From: Solea solea | Taxonomy: Eukaryota > Chordata > Actinopteri > Pleuronectiformes > Soleidae | Direction of reading: 5' to 3' | NCBI RefSeq assembly: GCF_958295425.1 | Contig: NC_081136.1 | Span: 29,502,077 to 29,566,076 of the forward strand | DNA: 64,000 bases | Part shown: one piece after another, positions 13,201 to 26,557 of the stretch | Numbering within the stretch: the stretch's first letter is position 1 | How the letters are laid out: every line of letters starts with the position of its first letter | The notes under the pieces: model-generated | What the model saw: the letters and a program-made list of their open reading frames with translations, nothing else | What the model was told of the DNA's origin: nothing | The model's database searches: none | Position numbers and translations under genes: made by a program

Positions 13201-16200
13201 GAGAAAAGGTACTGAAGTGAACACGCTGGTAAAACAGCCTTCAAATGCCTGACGCGATCAGCTGAAAGATATGTTTTTACAGCGCAGCTTGCTTGAAGAG
13301 AGGAGCAGCTGTGAGCCTGTGATTGACAATTCTAAAACCCATTCTCTCAACAAGACTAACACACTGACTACATATAGTTGTAGATCTAGATTGATCCATT
13401 ATCTTGACAGTCCGCTTATCCCGTGCTGTAAGACGAAGGAGACAATATTTCTATTCTACATTTATAGAGCTATGGCAGGAGCCCCTTCTCATTAAAACCT
13501 ATGGAGGTTATGGTCTAAGGACAATAAGTCTACATCATCAGTGCATCTAAAGCATCACATATCATCTAGCTATTATTTTTCTATGTTTTAAATCTACTCT
13601 CACTTGCTTTTATTCTCTTTCATAATTAGGGAAAGGGCCCATTCACACAAGATTTGAAACATGCCATAGTCACAAGATGAGCTCTGTTGGACTCAGCATC
13701 TTTTACAAGGACAACAACTATCACCCGACTACCCAAAACAAAGCACATGAATATTACATGAGGAACTTTGAAACATTTACCAGTCTGTAAAGCTCAGTGA
13801 CGCTGATTTCGTCTGGGTCCACCATGCTGAACTCCCGCCTGGGGACCAGGTCCAAGCCGAGTTGTCTGTAACATAAGAATGATGTCATTATTATCCTACT
13901 CTATGCAAAAGACAAAAGAAAAAAAAACCCACACACAAATGCATAAAAAACAGTGCTGTCAGATGAACAGTGTCAATCATCTAAATAAACTTGACTTCCT
14001 GCTATTCCTGCTGTCCCATTTACTGTCCTCCTCTAAACTGTGTCCTTCCTTGAATCTAATCTCGTCTCTATCCTTCCCAAAAAAACACCTCAAACTTTCA
14101 CTTTCTCCCTTATTTTTTTATCCTCCGCCTCCTCTTCTTTCTTTTTTTTCCTCCTCTGAGCTGGCTGTCTCAGCAGACCTGGACATCCCACTTGACTCTG
14201 TCTTCATGTCAGCATTTAAAAGAGGCAGGTTAACCATGCAAGTGCTCAAGGAGAGAGAAGCTGTCCAGGCATCTCTTCAATAAGGTGGAGGGGAAATGGA
14301 GGAGTGCAGAGGGTAAAGACAGACAGAAATGCAATATCAAAGAGGCCATTTGTTTCCTCTCATCCTCGTGGCATGGAGAGGATAGAGAGCAGGAGATGGA
14401 GTGAGTGCCGTCTGTGTGCGACAACAAAAGACAGAAGAACAGGGAGAGAGGGGCCCAGAAAGAGAAAGACAGAGAGAGAGGGAGAATTAGGGAAAGACGA
14501 AAAATGGAGCTGCAAGGAGGTCTAAGAATAAAGCTAGGAAAGTGTAAGTGAATCATATATTCAGTTTTAACAGACTATTCTTATGTGGAGAAACAGGAGA
14601 TTTGACTAATTTGCTGTTTGAATACAATTTAAAGAGTCAGTTAGGTTTAATCTTCTTATTAGCAGATAAGAGATTAGATTTGGTGGATGTATAGCTCTGT
14701 AGCTCAAATGTACTTTCAATTATTTCTAACACTATTTTAATTGAAGTTTTCAGACTTTCAATTATGGCAAATGTGAGGAAAGATGCATGAGTGCTGCAAA
14801 TTGGTGTTTGATATAGCACATACCTAGTTTGCCAGGCTGTACGTCTTTCTTTTAACACCAGCCCGACAAATGACCATAAACAATGCAAGAGTCACTTTAT
14901 GCAACCTTTCTATAAACGTCAATTAACGTGACAAGACAAGTCTAACTCTAAGAATTAAGGTTGTGGCAGCAAGTGCTTCTTTGCCACTTGTGAAAAGTTG
15001 TACAAAAGGTTGTGTTTGACCGCAGTCTTATGGCATCTGAAAAAAATGATCCACAGAGTTGGTACTTTAACACAGGAACTATGGCATAAAGGTTGAAGTT
15101 TGTGCCTCCAGTCAAAGCACTTTTGAGTTCCTCAAAACAGTATATATATATTTAATATATACTAATATAAGCATAACCAGGGGAGTCCGTGGCCAAGTGG
15201 AAAGGCCCCACCAGGTCAAAAGGGCTGGGGTACCCCTGAGCAAAGTACCCAACCCCCATTGCTCCCCGGGCGCTACTCAGTGTGGCAGCCCACTGCTCCT
15301 TATTCTAGGATGGGTCAAATGCAGAGAAAGAATTTTCCTAAGGGGATTAATAAAGTATATATTATTATTATTATATAAAAAATACCCCTTTTACGAAACA
15401 TAAACTGACAGAAAATCCTCAGTGATGGATTATCAGTCTCAAACGCATCTCTAGTAAGTGGTGTAAAATGTTTAAGGGACGAAAGTAAAATGAATGGATT
15501 CCCATGGTTGAGGAAAATGTTATAAAAGAAACAGAATATGAACAAAATCATCAATAAGGTTTGTTGATGTGGAACAATAAACATGCTTTGATCCTGACGC
15601 CAGATTTAAACACTAGAAAAACTTGTGTGCTCTTTGTCTACTCACTCATTGCCCCAGTCCAACCGCGCTGTGATGTGCTGCTTAACATCCCTCATGCGGT
15701 CGTGGGTAAGGTGGCCCACCAGCACCTGCCTCCTCAGGTCCAGGATTTCATTCATCACATGCCAAAGCCGGTGAAACAAATCCCCCTCGTTCTTCTGTAG
15801 CGAGAGAAAATGAAAAACGGAGACAGAGGAGGAAAAGTCAAGCAAAGGGTGATGAATGGAGGGGATACTGACAAGAACGAAAGATATGATGAGGATGACT
15901 AACAACGTGGAAATATACAGCTGCATTAAACCTGCCAAAAATACAAGTGAAAACAAATTGATTTAACAAACGAGGAGCCACATACGAGAGAAAGAGGTTG
16001 ACCCAGACAGAGAGAAGCAGACAGACTTTGAAAAAGACTTGTGCAAATTAGCTTCAATGTCCTGCTGCTTTTTGCCACAAATTTATGCACTTTGATCTGT
16101 GAAAATTCATCAGCTGAATTTAATCAGCGCCCCAGATACAGTAGCTTAATAGGCCACGAAATACAATCAATCACAGCAATGAGTGTGCATGAAAAGCCTT

Positions 16201-19200
16201 CTGACTGCTTGTAGCTTTTAAATGGCCCAGGGCCAAATTAATCTCCCGTCAAGAGAAACGTGAAAAGGCAGCATCACTGAGGCTGTACTGATATTTTAAA
16301 AAGGTACACAATCCGTGTTGGAGCACTTCTTACCACATAGAGCTGTTTCCACATGGCACCCCAGTCTCGCAACGTCAGTGTCATCTCTGTGATGACCGAG
16401 TCTTCCACAGGGGTGACGGTCTCAAATTGCCTGCAGATATACATGTAAAAGTCAGGCCCTTCCCCACAACCTGCACATAGATAAATACACAGATTAAAAC
16501 AAAGAAAAAGAAGCATGAAAATACTCACCCTTTATTCTTGACATGGGCATTTTTCAGGTGGATGAAGCTAGAAGGGAAGATCCCCTTTGGGCAGAGGGTA
16601 CACAGGTTAATGGGAAAGCACTTCAAATTCTGCTTCCTGCAGCTTTAGTGTAGCATATGGAATGAGAGGCATAATCAATTCAGAGTTGAATGTTTGTGGG
16701 TTAAAAGGAGGAGAGAGGAGCAGACAAAGAGATAAAAGTGTGTAGCAGTGGGATTTAGTAGAAGAAAAAAAAAAAATTTAAGTGCGTGTGGTGTGTGTTA
16801 CCAAAATAAACTGCCTGTTTCTCCCTCCTGACTCGAGGTGATCAAAGCGGAACTTGTGTTTGGGCATCTGTGATGCACTCACAGACACCGAACACACACC
16901 AAACACTTTACTCGCAGGTAGGCTTGTAGTATCACACGTTCTCTACGAGCACCTGTCAGTCAGACTTTCAAGTCACTGCACTTGCATCTTGTGCGCAGTG
17001 CAGTGCAATGTGTTCCGCGTACCACGTTTAATGTTCTGTGCTGCTGATATTTATCATACAAATAGCTTGTTGAATATATTAAAAGGTCCAGTGTGTAAGA
17101 ATTGTCGGTGCATGCTGTTTCACATGCACAAGATGGCGGCCTCCTTGCCCTTGCCAAAAGTACATATAATAAGGGTAAAAAGAAAATCTAATGATTTTTA
17201 TTTTAAGGCAATCATTTAAGACTTAATTATGGGTAGTATATTCAATTTTGGCCATTAAACCCTCCTAAATATTACATTTCGGGCCTTTAAAGAACCCCTT
17301 TCTATACAACTAGATTATTAGACTAGAGCAAATGCTTTTATAACTGCCACTTGTGTAAAACAATGATGAGCGTGATAAGAAAACAAGCAAAAACCTGCAC
17401 ACAAAATGCAAAAAGAGTTCATTTACTCACCTTCATGTTAGGATTCTTCAGGATGAAACCTCTGTACCAGCCTGCAGAGACAAAGCACCGGCATTACACT
17501 TTTATACCTCTATACTGAGCCTGTACTGCCGGGTAGCAGAGGCAGAGAAATACAGTATGTGACTCTGTATATTAAAGAACAGCAGGACCAAGGGGGATGT
17601 GTGAAGAATGCACGTGTATGTGAGATTTATGTGCATCTTGACAGTGACGCCTGACAGCTGCATGCACAAAGTATGACATAACAAGCCAACCACACATTCT
17701 CATTCAAACAGGTCAATTCCATATTACATTTAACAATACAATATATATATACTTTATCATATTTAGCACTCTGAGAAATTTGTGACATACAAAGTCATGT
17801 AAGATTGATTGATTTCAAATGACAGGTGTGGGGAAAAAAAGCAGTCATAGAAAAAAAAAAGAAAAAGGTGAAACAAATGTGGCCTTCTTAGACTCACACT
17901 ATCCCACACATACTGTTACACAATCCAATCTGACAACAAGCCAAATAGGTAGACTGCGAAAATCCCAACACTGATAGAAACAACCTCATACATTGGTGCG
18001 AAAGTCTTTGAGCTGCTGACAATATAGAGCCAAGTCCTCCACATACAGTAAAGCACATTGGATTAATAGCTCAAATGTAAATGTATGGGATGCTTCTCAT
18101 CACTGTCAGTATAATCTGTGCATTTATTTTTCTCCCCAATTTGTTTGAGACCAGTCAGAATAGCCTTCAGTAATATGTCTGCTTCTGTACTATGGAACAC
18201 ATGCTCGGTATTTCCGAGATGAGTCATTTTTTTTCTTTTTTTTTTTCAGTAGCAGAGGTCAAATGCTGCGGTAGCTATTTGCGAGGGTTTTATGTCGGTC
18301 AAGGAGGGAACACATCTGCTATAGATCAGCAGGTTGTGATAACCAATCAATGTTTTAAAGCAGTCATTTACAACCAGGGTTATACAAGTATACTCTAGGG
18401 GAATAGATGGTAAACATGTCTACTGAACTGATAGTTCGCTGGTTGTTGTGCCGACACCTTGAACCACAGGTTGCACATATAGAATAAACGGAAACTGAGC
18501 CAGGATAATATCAGGTCAACTGCATGAAAAATTCTTCTTGTAACAACAATGCTGTACATACAATTTAAGTGTAGCACTAACAAGGCATTGAATTACTAAG
18601 GCTTATTTTCAGACAGGAGCTAGATGCCAGTAAAGTCACGTTCACTCTGCGAGCTCCTGTGTTTTGACATGTCAACAGCATCAACACTGGGCAGAGGCAT
18701 TAGTCTGTCTCCTCAGTTGTCAGCAGCCTATCTCTCAGCCTCCTTGCTGCTGGCAGGATTTCAGGGAGTGTTCCTCCCTCCTGGGCCAAGCGTTCCACTG
18801 GCTGTGCTATTGTCTTCTTCCTCTTTTGCCCCAACATCACATCCTAGTGTCTGACTGCATGACTGGCTCCTCGACTGACTGGCTGACACAGGCAGACTCA
18901 GTGTGTGCATCTGTCTCCCAACAGGAAGTGGAACGGAGTGTATTAAGAACTCTGGAAGATGATGGTGGTGTGTGTTGTCAAAGGTCAGTTAAACTCCTGT
19001 AATTACAATAAATTAAAAACTGAAATTGGTTTTGTCGTCTGCTGTCTGTTGCTGCCCTCTCTAAAAATATTTTATCGCCTAATTAATTATTTATGTTTGT
19101 CTGACTTTTCCTCTCACTCAAAAAGGAAAAACATTAACATACATGAGTGACAGAGAGTGAGCGTAAGAGAAAGCAAACAGAGGAGAAAAACAGACACCGT

Positions 19201-22200
19201 GTGGGCAGAAAGGCGGGGGAAAAGCAGTCAGCCCAATGCTGCAGGAAATGGTAGAAGAACATGAATTTCCACAGGCATTCATCATCGACGCCACACTCCT
19301 CCTTTTGTGTGTTTTCTCTGCCACGATGTGCCTCAGTGACATAGACGTCAGCCATGTGAACTTTCTGTGCATGTACCACAATCAACCATCCGAGTGTCCT
19401 TGCATGTGTTTGTTGGGCATTGCCAAGTTACAGGATGTGCAGGATATTTCTTTCTTATTTCTGCATGTAATTGGGATGCATGCATAAATCTGTACGCATT
19501 TGTGCATGAGTTTAACATACAGAGGTCAGTGTGTGCATTTAAGTCTTTCTTTTGTTTCCTAATTAAAAAGCAACTCATGGTACAGTGATACACACACATA
19601 GCAAGCATGAACATTTGCAATGTACCTTCACATTTCTCCAAGATCTGCACTGTGTCTCCAATTTCCAGTGGGAGGCCATGTTGGACGGTCCCTCGGAAAC
19701 TGGCCAGCACTGCAACAAGAAGAGGCATGAAACACCCACATTAGTGTTTAGAAAAACAGTCCTGTACTAGAAAAGGTCAAGTATACAAACAAAAACAAAA
19801 TCCTGCATGAAACTGGATTAAAAAAACACAACAGAGAGAGGCGGTGCAATCAATAATCTGTGTAGGTGAAATGAAATAAAAGCGTACAAAGCACGTCTCT
19901 TTATGTGTACAAAATCAGAACTGGTAAATCAGACCAGCAAAAATGCATTCAAACCCTAATTATACATAGTTTTTCTTCATATTCTTAAACCATTGAGACC
20001 AAACCTCTTATAATAATTTAATAATTTGCTTTCCAGTTATCCAGAGTCAAAACAGCAACACAATTCTTTTCAAACCAACAAACCAACAAGAATTCGAATA
20101 AGATATAGTTTTAGATAATAACATCCATCCATCTTCTACGGCTTTATCCTCCACATGAGGGTCACGGGGGGGCGCCGTGCCAATCTCAGCTGACATAGGA
20201 CGATAGGTACACCCTGGACAGATCACCAGTCCATCACAGGGCCAGTCCCAATGTTTCAGCAAAGTGAGACATATAAAGGAAAATCAGGAAAGGAGTGGGG
20301 ACAAAGTGATGCTGATGGCAATTAGCACTGAGAGGTGCACTACGCTGTATAATTCTTATGAGCACCAAGTGGCAGCTCACAACAGCCCATTTACACAGAA
20401 ATGTATGCAAACACACATGGGACACACACAAACATGCATTCACATGTGGACACAGCAGTGCATTCACACATGAACACACACGCTCAGAGGAAAGAGAAAA
20501 ACTTCACTTGGATTTTGAGTGGAAACAAGGATGCTTGTCATGCAGAGCGGAGAGCGATCGTGACGCAGCAGAGGAGAAGTTCATCTCCTCTCTCTGCAGG
20601 TATTCGCCACTGTACCTGAACTTACCAGCTACAGGAAGTGAGAAAACTGGATGTAATCTAACACAATTTAATGAGATCGGTGACACAACCATGGACAATA
20701 AATGACAAATTAGCTCAATTAGCTCAATAAATGACAAATTAGCTCAAATTTTGGGATTCACAATTCAGTGAATCCCAAAAGTCAAGATTTTTTGTTTCCC
20801 GGTGAAGGGGGCTCCAGTATTGTATGTTATTTTCTCTTTGGTGCAAATCAAGAGCAAGATCACAATTAGCCTCCACGTTTGTAGCAAGAGCATTAACTGA
20901 ATGTTCCCAGTTAAAAGGAAAAATACAAAACACTTTTTGGATGCATTGGGATTTCAATGTTGGGTGAAAATTGGTTTCAACTGACAACTGATTATTAAAA
21001 AAAAAGTGTAGATAGAAATTGACGGAAAAAACAAACAAAGGAGACAAACTTTCACATAAAACAGAAATATCAGCTACAAACCGGAGGTTGACTACTGGAG
21101 TATCCCAATACTCATGAGAGGATTCAGCATAATTACCCATCCACCCACAAGCTCATGTTGACATCGAGATCAAGTCTGCTGATGAAATTAAACGGCAGCC
21201 AGACCCTCTGTTGTCTGTAACTTTCTCCATGTGTGTGCTTCTTTGTGTCCATCTGCATTTTATGTTGACGCTTAGCCAACTCCTTGTTACGCCTCAAGCA
21301 GCAGAAACACTTCCTTTACGAGAGATTTGTCACAAGTGCACATCTGACTTTGTAATTTATTCAAAGCCTAACTATTTGCACACACACAAACACACACACA
21401 CACACACACGGTGAAACCCAAAACTTGGCTACTTTTTATAATTCATTCAAACACTCACGCACACACAGAGGCAATCACAGCAAACACACTTATACTCACT
21501 GTGTGCCCATTGCATGAATTATCCAAGTGACTTTTCCAGCTGCAGTGGACTAAATAATTCAGTTACAACAAGTCAACTTTTATTCTGCTGTGAAATTAAA
21601 GCTTCCAGCCTGACAATCCATGAACCAGGTGTCATTCTGTCCGCCTGTCTCTAAATGCTTGTCATCTGTATGTCATCTGACTATCTGTCTGTGAATGGCC
21701 ACCAAAAGATGCACTGGAGACAGGAAACATGTTTGCTGTTGAGGGAATTGATTTGTCCAATGTGCTATGATTACAATGAGTATAAATGGGGAGGGGGAGT
21801 GGGCTGCCTCAAAGTACAAAACAAGAAGGGAGAAAATCCTTTAACGGTTCCAGTATGGCACGTCTAAGTATATGCCACTGGTGCATGAATATCCTCTTGC
21901 ATAAACTCAACAAAAGCAGACCTGCCATGCACAGATATGACGCACAGACACATTGCCAATTGAAGCGGTTAGACTCTGTTTCCAGATGACCAACCACCAA
22001 AAGGATAGCTCAGATTCTTCCTAACACACGCAAATACTCACAGTCTGCTTCCATGAGACACCAGCTCTCTGGGTCAAGGGGAGGACACTGCTATTCTTAC
22101 CCAGACTATCGTTCCAAAATAAGACACTACACAAAGATGACAGACAGAAGAACAATGCACACATGGATAAACAGACGGACGCGCTGTGTCGAAGACATAC

Positions 22201-25200
22201 AGAGGGAAACAAAATAATTATTATTGTCAACGTACTCAGGGGAACTCAAGAAACAAGGATATACAGACTGACATGAGCATCAACAAAGGAGAAATGAGCA
22301 GTTATAGAAGCTAAAGTAATCCTCAGCAGACCTCTGGTGGCATGTTGGTTTTTTGACGATGATTCAGAGTGTCGCCGGGCAAGGCAACACAGGTCATCAT
22401 CTTGAAAACTAAAACTAGGGGTGTAGAGGTCGAGGACCAACAGATAGCATTACATCAAGTAAAATAAGTGACAACCTGCTTTTGTTTATAATTGCATTCA
22501 TTCCAGACACACTTTGTTTTTGTTTGAAGATTGTGTTTGGGTTATTTTTTTTTTTTATATTTTTTTTAAATCTGAAATAGCTTTTTTAAATGAAAATGAA
22601 TAGTAGTATATAATTCTGTTATCAAGTCCTCCCTTAGACCGAGTCCCAGCATTGGAAAATTAACTTGTGCAAGGCAAGGTCAGGTCCTTACAAAATGACT
22701 CTATATATATCGTTACTCAGTGTCACTTTATAATCCAAAGCAGAAACCTCTGCCCTCATACTTTACATAAAATTTTCTCTAATGAATTTCACACAGGAAA
22801 GTACAGATTTGGAGTCTATGTAGCCCATATCAGCAGATAAGTTGGTGCAACATTGACGATGACCTGAAGATGACATCTGGAACAATGGGACTTCTTGACA
22901 ACAATAATAATAAAAATATTGATTTGTTGCAGCCATAACCAAGATATAAAAACAAACAAAATTGCATGGAAAAAAGCAAATTATTCACCCATTAATAGAT
23001 CCATACTGTGTCCACGTGGAGGCTCATAGTCAGAGGTCGCATTTTGATCTCTTCAATGCACTTGCTTTAATCCATTAGCGCTACATCTGTGTTTTCTGGT
23101 TTGCAAGTGCATTCTGCTGAATACGTTGGGATCCCTAGAAAACCTACTGGCTTGGATTAGGCTTACATGGGTTTCAGGCTGCCACTCGGAGTCATGGCCT
23201 GTCAAACCATGTTACATTTGGTTAGCTCGGAGCAATGCCTAAGCTCCAAAGACGAACACCAAGCCTGCTCCTTAAAAAAAAAAAAAAAAAAAAACCCTGC
23301 GCTCTGTCAAAAGGGCAGTGTCTGAATGAAGCAGGTGATCAAAGCTTGATGTTGCTCAAATTTACATGCCTCGCTATTAAAGAGTCTTTAATCCCACTTT
23401 TTTTAACCAGCTCCCTGCACTAAATCATGTGGTTAATTTCAATCAAAGCACTGACTGTGCTTTCTAACCTCATTAGCCGGGCCCTTTCTTGTCTCCAAAT
23501 GATGCGACACTGATTCACATGTATTATCCCCTCCCACATGTTAATTAAACAGCATTTATGTCATTAATATGCTAATTTGACAACACGGCAACTGGTGGTG
23601 CTTCACTGACCTGCACTGCTGCCTTATATAAGGATCATGAATATTTCATGTGTGTGTGGGAATATATGTGTGAGCATTATAAAACAGGCAGTCTCCTAGT
23701 TTCAAATGCACATGTCCTAGTTTCAGATTTAAAGTCAATGTCCCAAACACGGCAAGATGATGGTAGAGATTGCTTCTGAGATTCTAAACTGACCCCAGTA
23801 CAATATGACTCTTGAACAACTGGTAGTGAGCCACGACCTGTTCTTGCCTGTAGAGACTAATCATTTTGTGGATGCTGTTCATACATAATTCTGATAACCT
23901 CACCTTTTTAGTCATCCGGTAAACAAATGATTTACCAAGTTACTCATTTTCGGTTTAAACGGCATTTTTGAAAGTGTTAATTCGTTGCCAACCCTACCCA
24001 CCACAAAGTAAATAGAAATGGAATCCTACAATGACCCCATACATTCTGTAGCACTTGAACAAAGTATCTTTTATTGTACTAACAAACAGTCACATTATCT
24101 GATCAACCTTTTATAACTAAACGTATAATCAAAAATTGTACCTGTCCCTAGTCTGAGGTAATGGACTTGCTTTACAGAGGCTGCCATCTTGCAGCAACGT
24201 GTTTCTCCAGCAGCTCAAACACTGTGCATTTTGCGTTTAGCTGAATATGCACACAAGGTAGAATTGCGCTGACAACATAAAGCTAATGCATAAATCAATG
24301 GTGAATGAAAAGGGTAACAGTAGAGACAGCAGTGGCAGAGCAGAAAGAGCTATGCTTTCTCCTATATAAAGGCTACCATTGTTGTCTGTTGTGCTTGGTA
24401 AAGAGAGGGGTGTGCAGAGGGGTCCTCCTTCCATTAGATGTCACATTATTACATAATGGACCTTTAATTTACAGAGAAACAAAGTTTAATCTGCTGACGA
24501 AACTTACATTGTGCCAGGACATAGGTTCAGGTGTAGAGGAGGAACAAAATTAAAGCAATTAAAAAATCAGGGAACCATCAAAAATGGTTTTGAAGTTGTT
24601 ATTGTAAAGCAAAATAACTGAACTGAGTTGCTTTGAATAAAAACGATAATATGAGTAACATCCATAGAGGAAGCAACACTTGTTTTGATCCTCTTTCATA
24701 CACATTTCAACACTTCCAACTTCCCCAGAATCTCATACAGAACATTCTGCATTCTCCATTACACCCTCCACTTCTGCAGGATCACACAGTCAGAACTGCA
24801 TTTGCCAAACCAAAACAGCCTTCTATTCCAAATATGTGACTCAAACATTCCTACTTAGACCAGAACTAGCTCAGCTATGTTTCCTCTTAGCCAAATCCAT
24901 GTGCACTGTGTTCCTAATCGAAGGCTGCAGGCATTTATATTTCTATGTGGTGAACTAAGAAAAGGGGAAACGTTTCCACGTCATGCCCAAATACGGAATG
25001 TGTGAAGCACTGAGGGTGAATGTGGTTAACAACACACAAGGACTCACTCAGGGGCCTTGTACAGTAAGTAAATCCAAACCACAAAAACATGTTTATGCAT
25101 ATATGAAGGCCGCTAAAAGGCACATGCTCACACACACAAACTAGTGACATATAGAGACATTAAGTGAGTGTGCATTCACATGCATCTGCAAAAAAGGTGA

Positions 25201-26525
25201 TTTCTCTGGCTGAGCTTGGAATGCTGGGAAGTGTCACCGCACATTTAAAAGCAGGGTAATCGAGAGAGGTTGGCAGTTAGAGAAGACAGCAGCGGGTCAA
25301 TGAAATGGAGTGTCTCTCAAACACAGAAACGGCAGCAAAACACACGTGTGCAGACACAGAGGTCTGATAGGCAGCACAGACAAAAGCCAGGACGGCAGAA
25401 TCACCCAAGAGGAACGGCTTTCATTTCGCCTTCTCCATTGCTGGCCCGCCAGGTTCCTTTCTCTGCCTTTGTGAGCTCAGAGACAGTGACACAACTGCCA
25501 TCAACAAGCTGCTCACTGGCAACAATAACCGCTCAATAACATCACGCTGCTGGAGTGGAACCTTTAATAGCAGAGTTTTTGGAGTAATGTCATTACTTTA
25601 CTTACATTGCTGCATGACAATAAGTGCGGCTGAGGAGTGCAAGAAAAGTTATTCTATAAGATATTGACAGTGAAATCTTATATGTACACTATATGACTTT
25701 TGAAAGAACTCATAAGCAAATATAGACTGTGCAGGAGAGATGAACAGCCACTTACTTACTGGAAAGAGAATGTGTCGATAAACTGCTATGACGTCCTGCT
25801 TTCTTCTCCACCTCTCAGTTAACATGATTACCTCTGAAGAGGCTACTGTTGTAAACACATCCATAAACACAGGTAAACACTGAGTTTCTTAATTTAACAT
25901 AGAAAAAGAAGATTTGAGCATGGTACGTTTTCCACTGGCAGGGTTTCAAGCTATACTATAAACAAAGTACAAGTTCTGTCCTACTGACAAGGACATAAAT
26001 GATTTAAATTAAATCGAAGTTGTTGTTTTAGAGTACATTAAATAGCCCCATAGTGTCATGGCTGGATTTATATAAAAAAAAAGGTGACAGCAATAACTGT
26101 TAACAGTGAAAATACAAAAGCTGAGAGCAGAAATGTGGTGATTTTTTAGCATTATGTGAATTCACACCGACACTGGTGCCGACCAATCCTCCCACCCTGC
26201 AGAGAGCAAAATATGGAGAGTGAAGGAGGAAAGGCTAAAATATACAGCGTGAGTGGATGGAATTGAAAGGTGTGGGTGAAGCAGAAGATGAAGCTACACG
26301 AAAAATAATTTAAGGGAGAGAATGGAGGTCCAATGGGAGGCACAGACGTTGATGCAGTGGGGAGTAGGATGTAGCTCCCACTAACGGAAGACAGATAAGA
26401 AGAGATACAGCTGTTTTTCTCCCTTCAGGTATAACTGTTGAAAGTGGGTGTGTCAAGTGAAACCTACAGCATTGATCTTGCTTGATCTTTTGTTCTGACT
26501 CAACTACAACGTACCCAACTTCCTT

Positions 26526-26557
<32 letters not shown>

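Larger units (their letters stand above)
9266..13780. other. dock4 intron 7
   Basis: 4.5 kb. Contains a CA repeat (10234-10290), a complete hAT-type MITE (10723-11072), a C run (11508-11526), a GT repeat (12613-12638) and an RFX X-box (12687-12700). No exon seen. Confidence 0.88.

Noticed and set aside
23629..23640. CCTTATATAAGG as an SRF CArG box
   Set aside because: It has eight A/T bases between CC and GG instead of six, so it is not a canonical CArG box.
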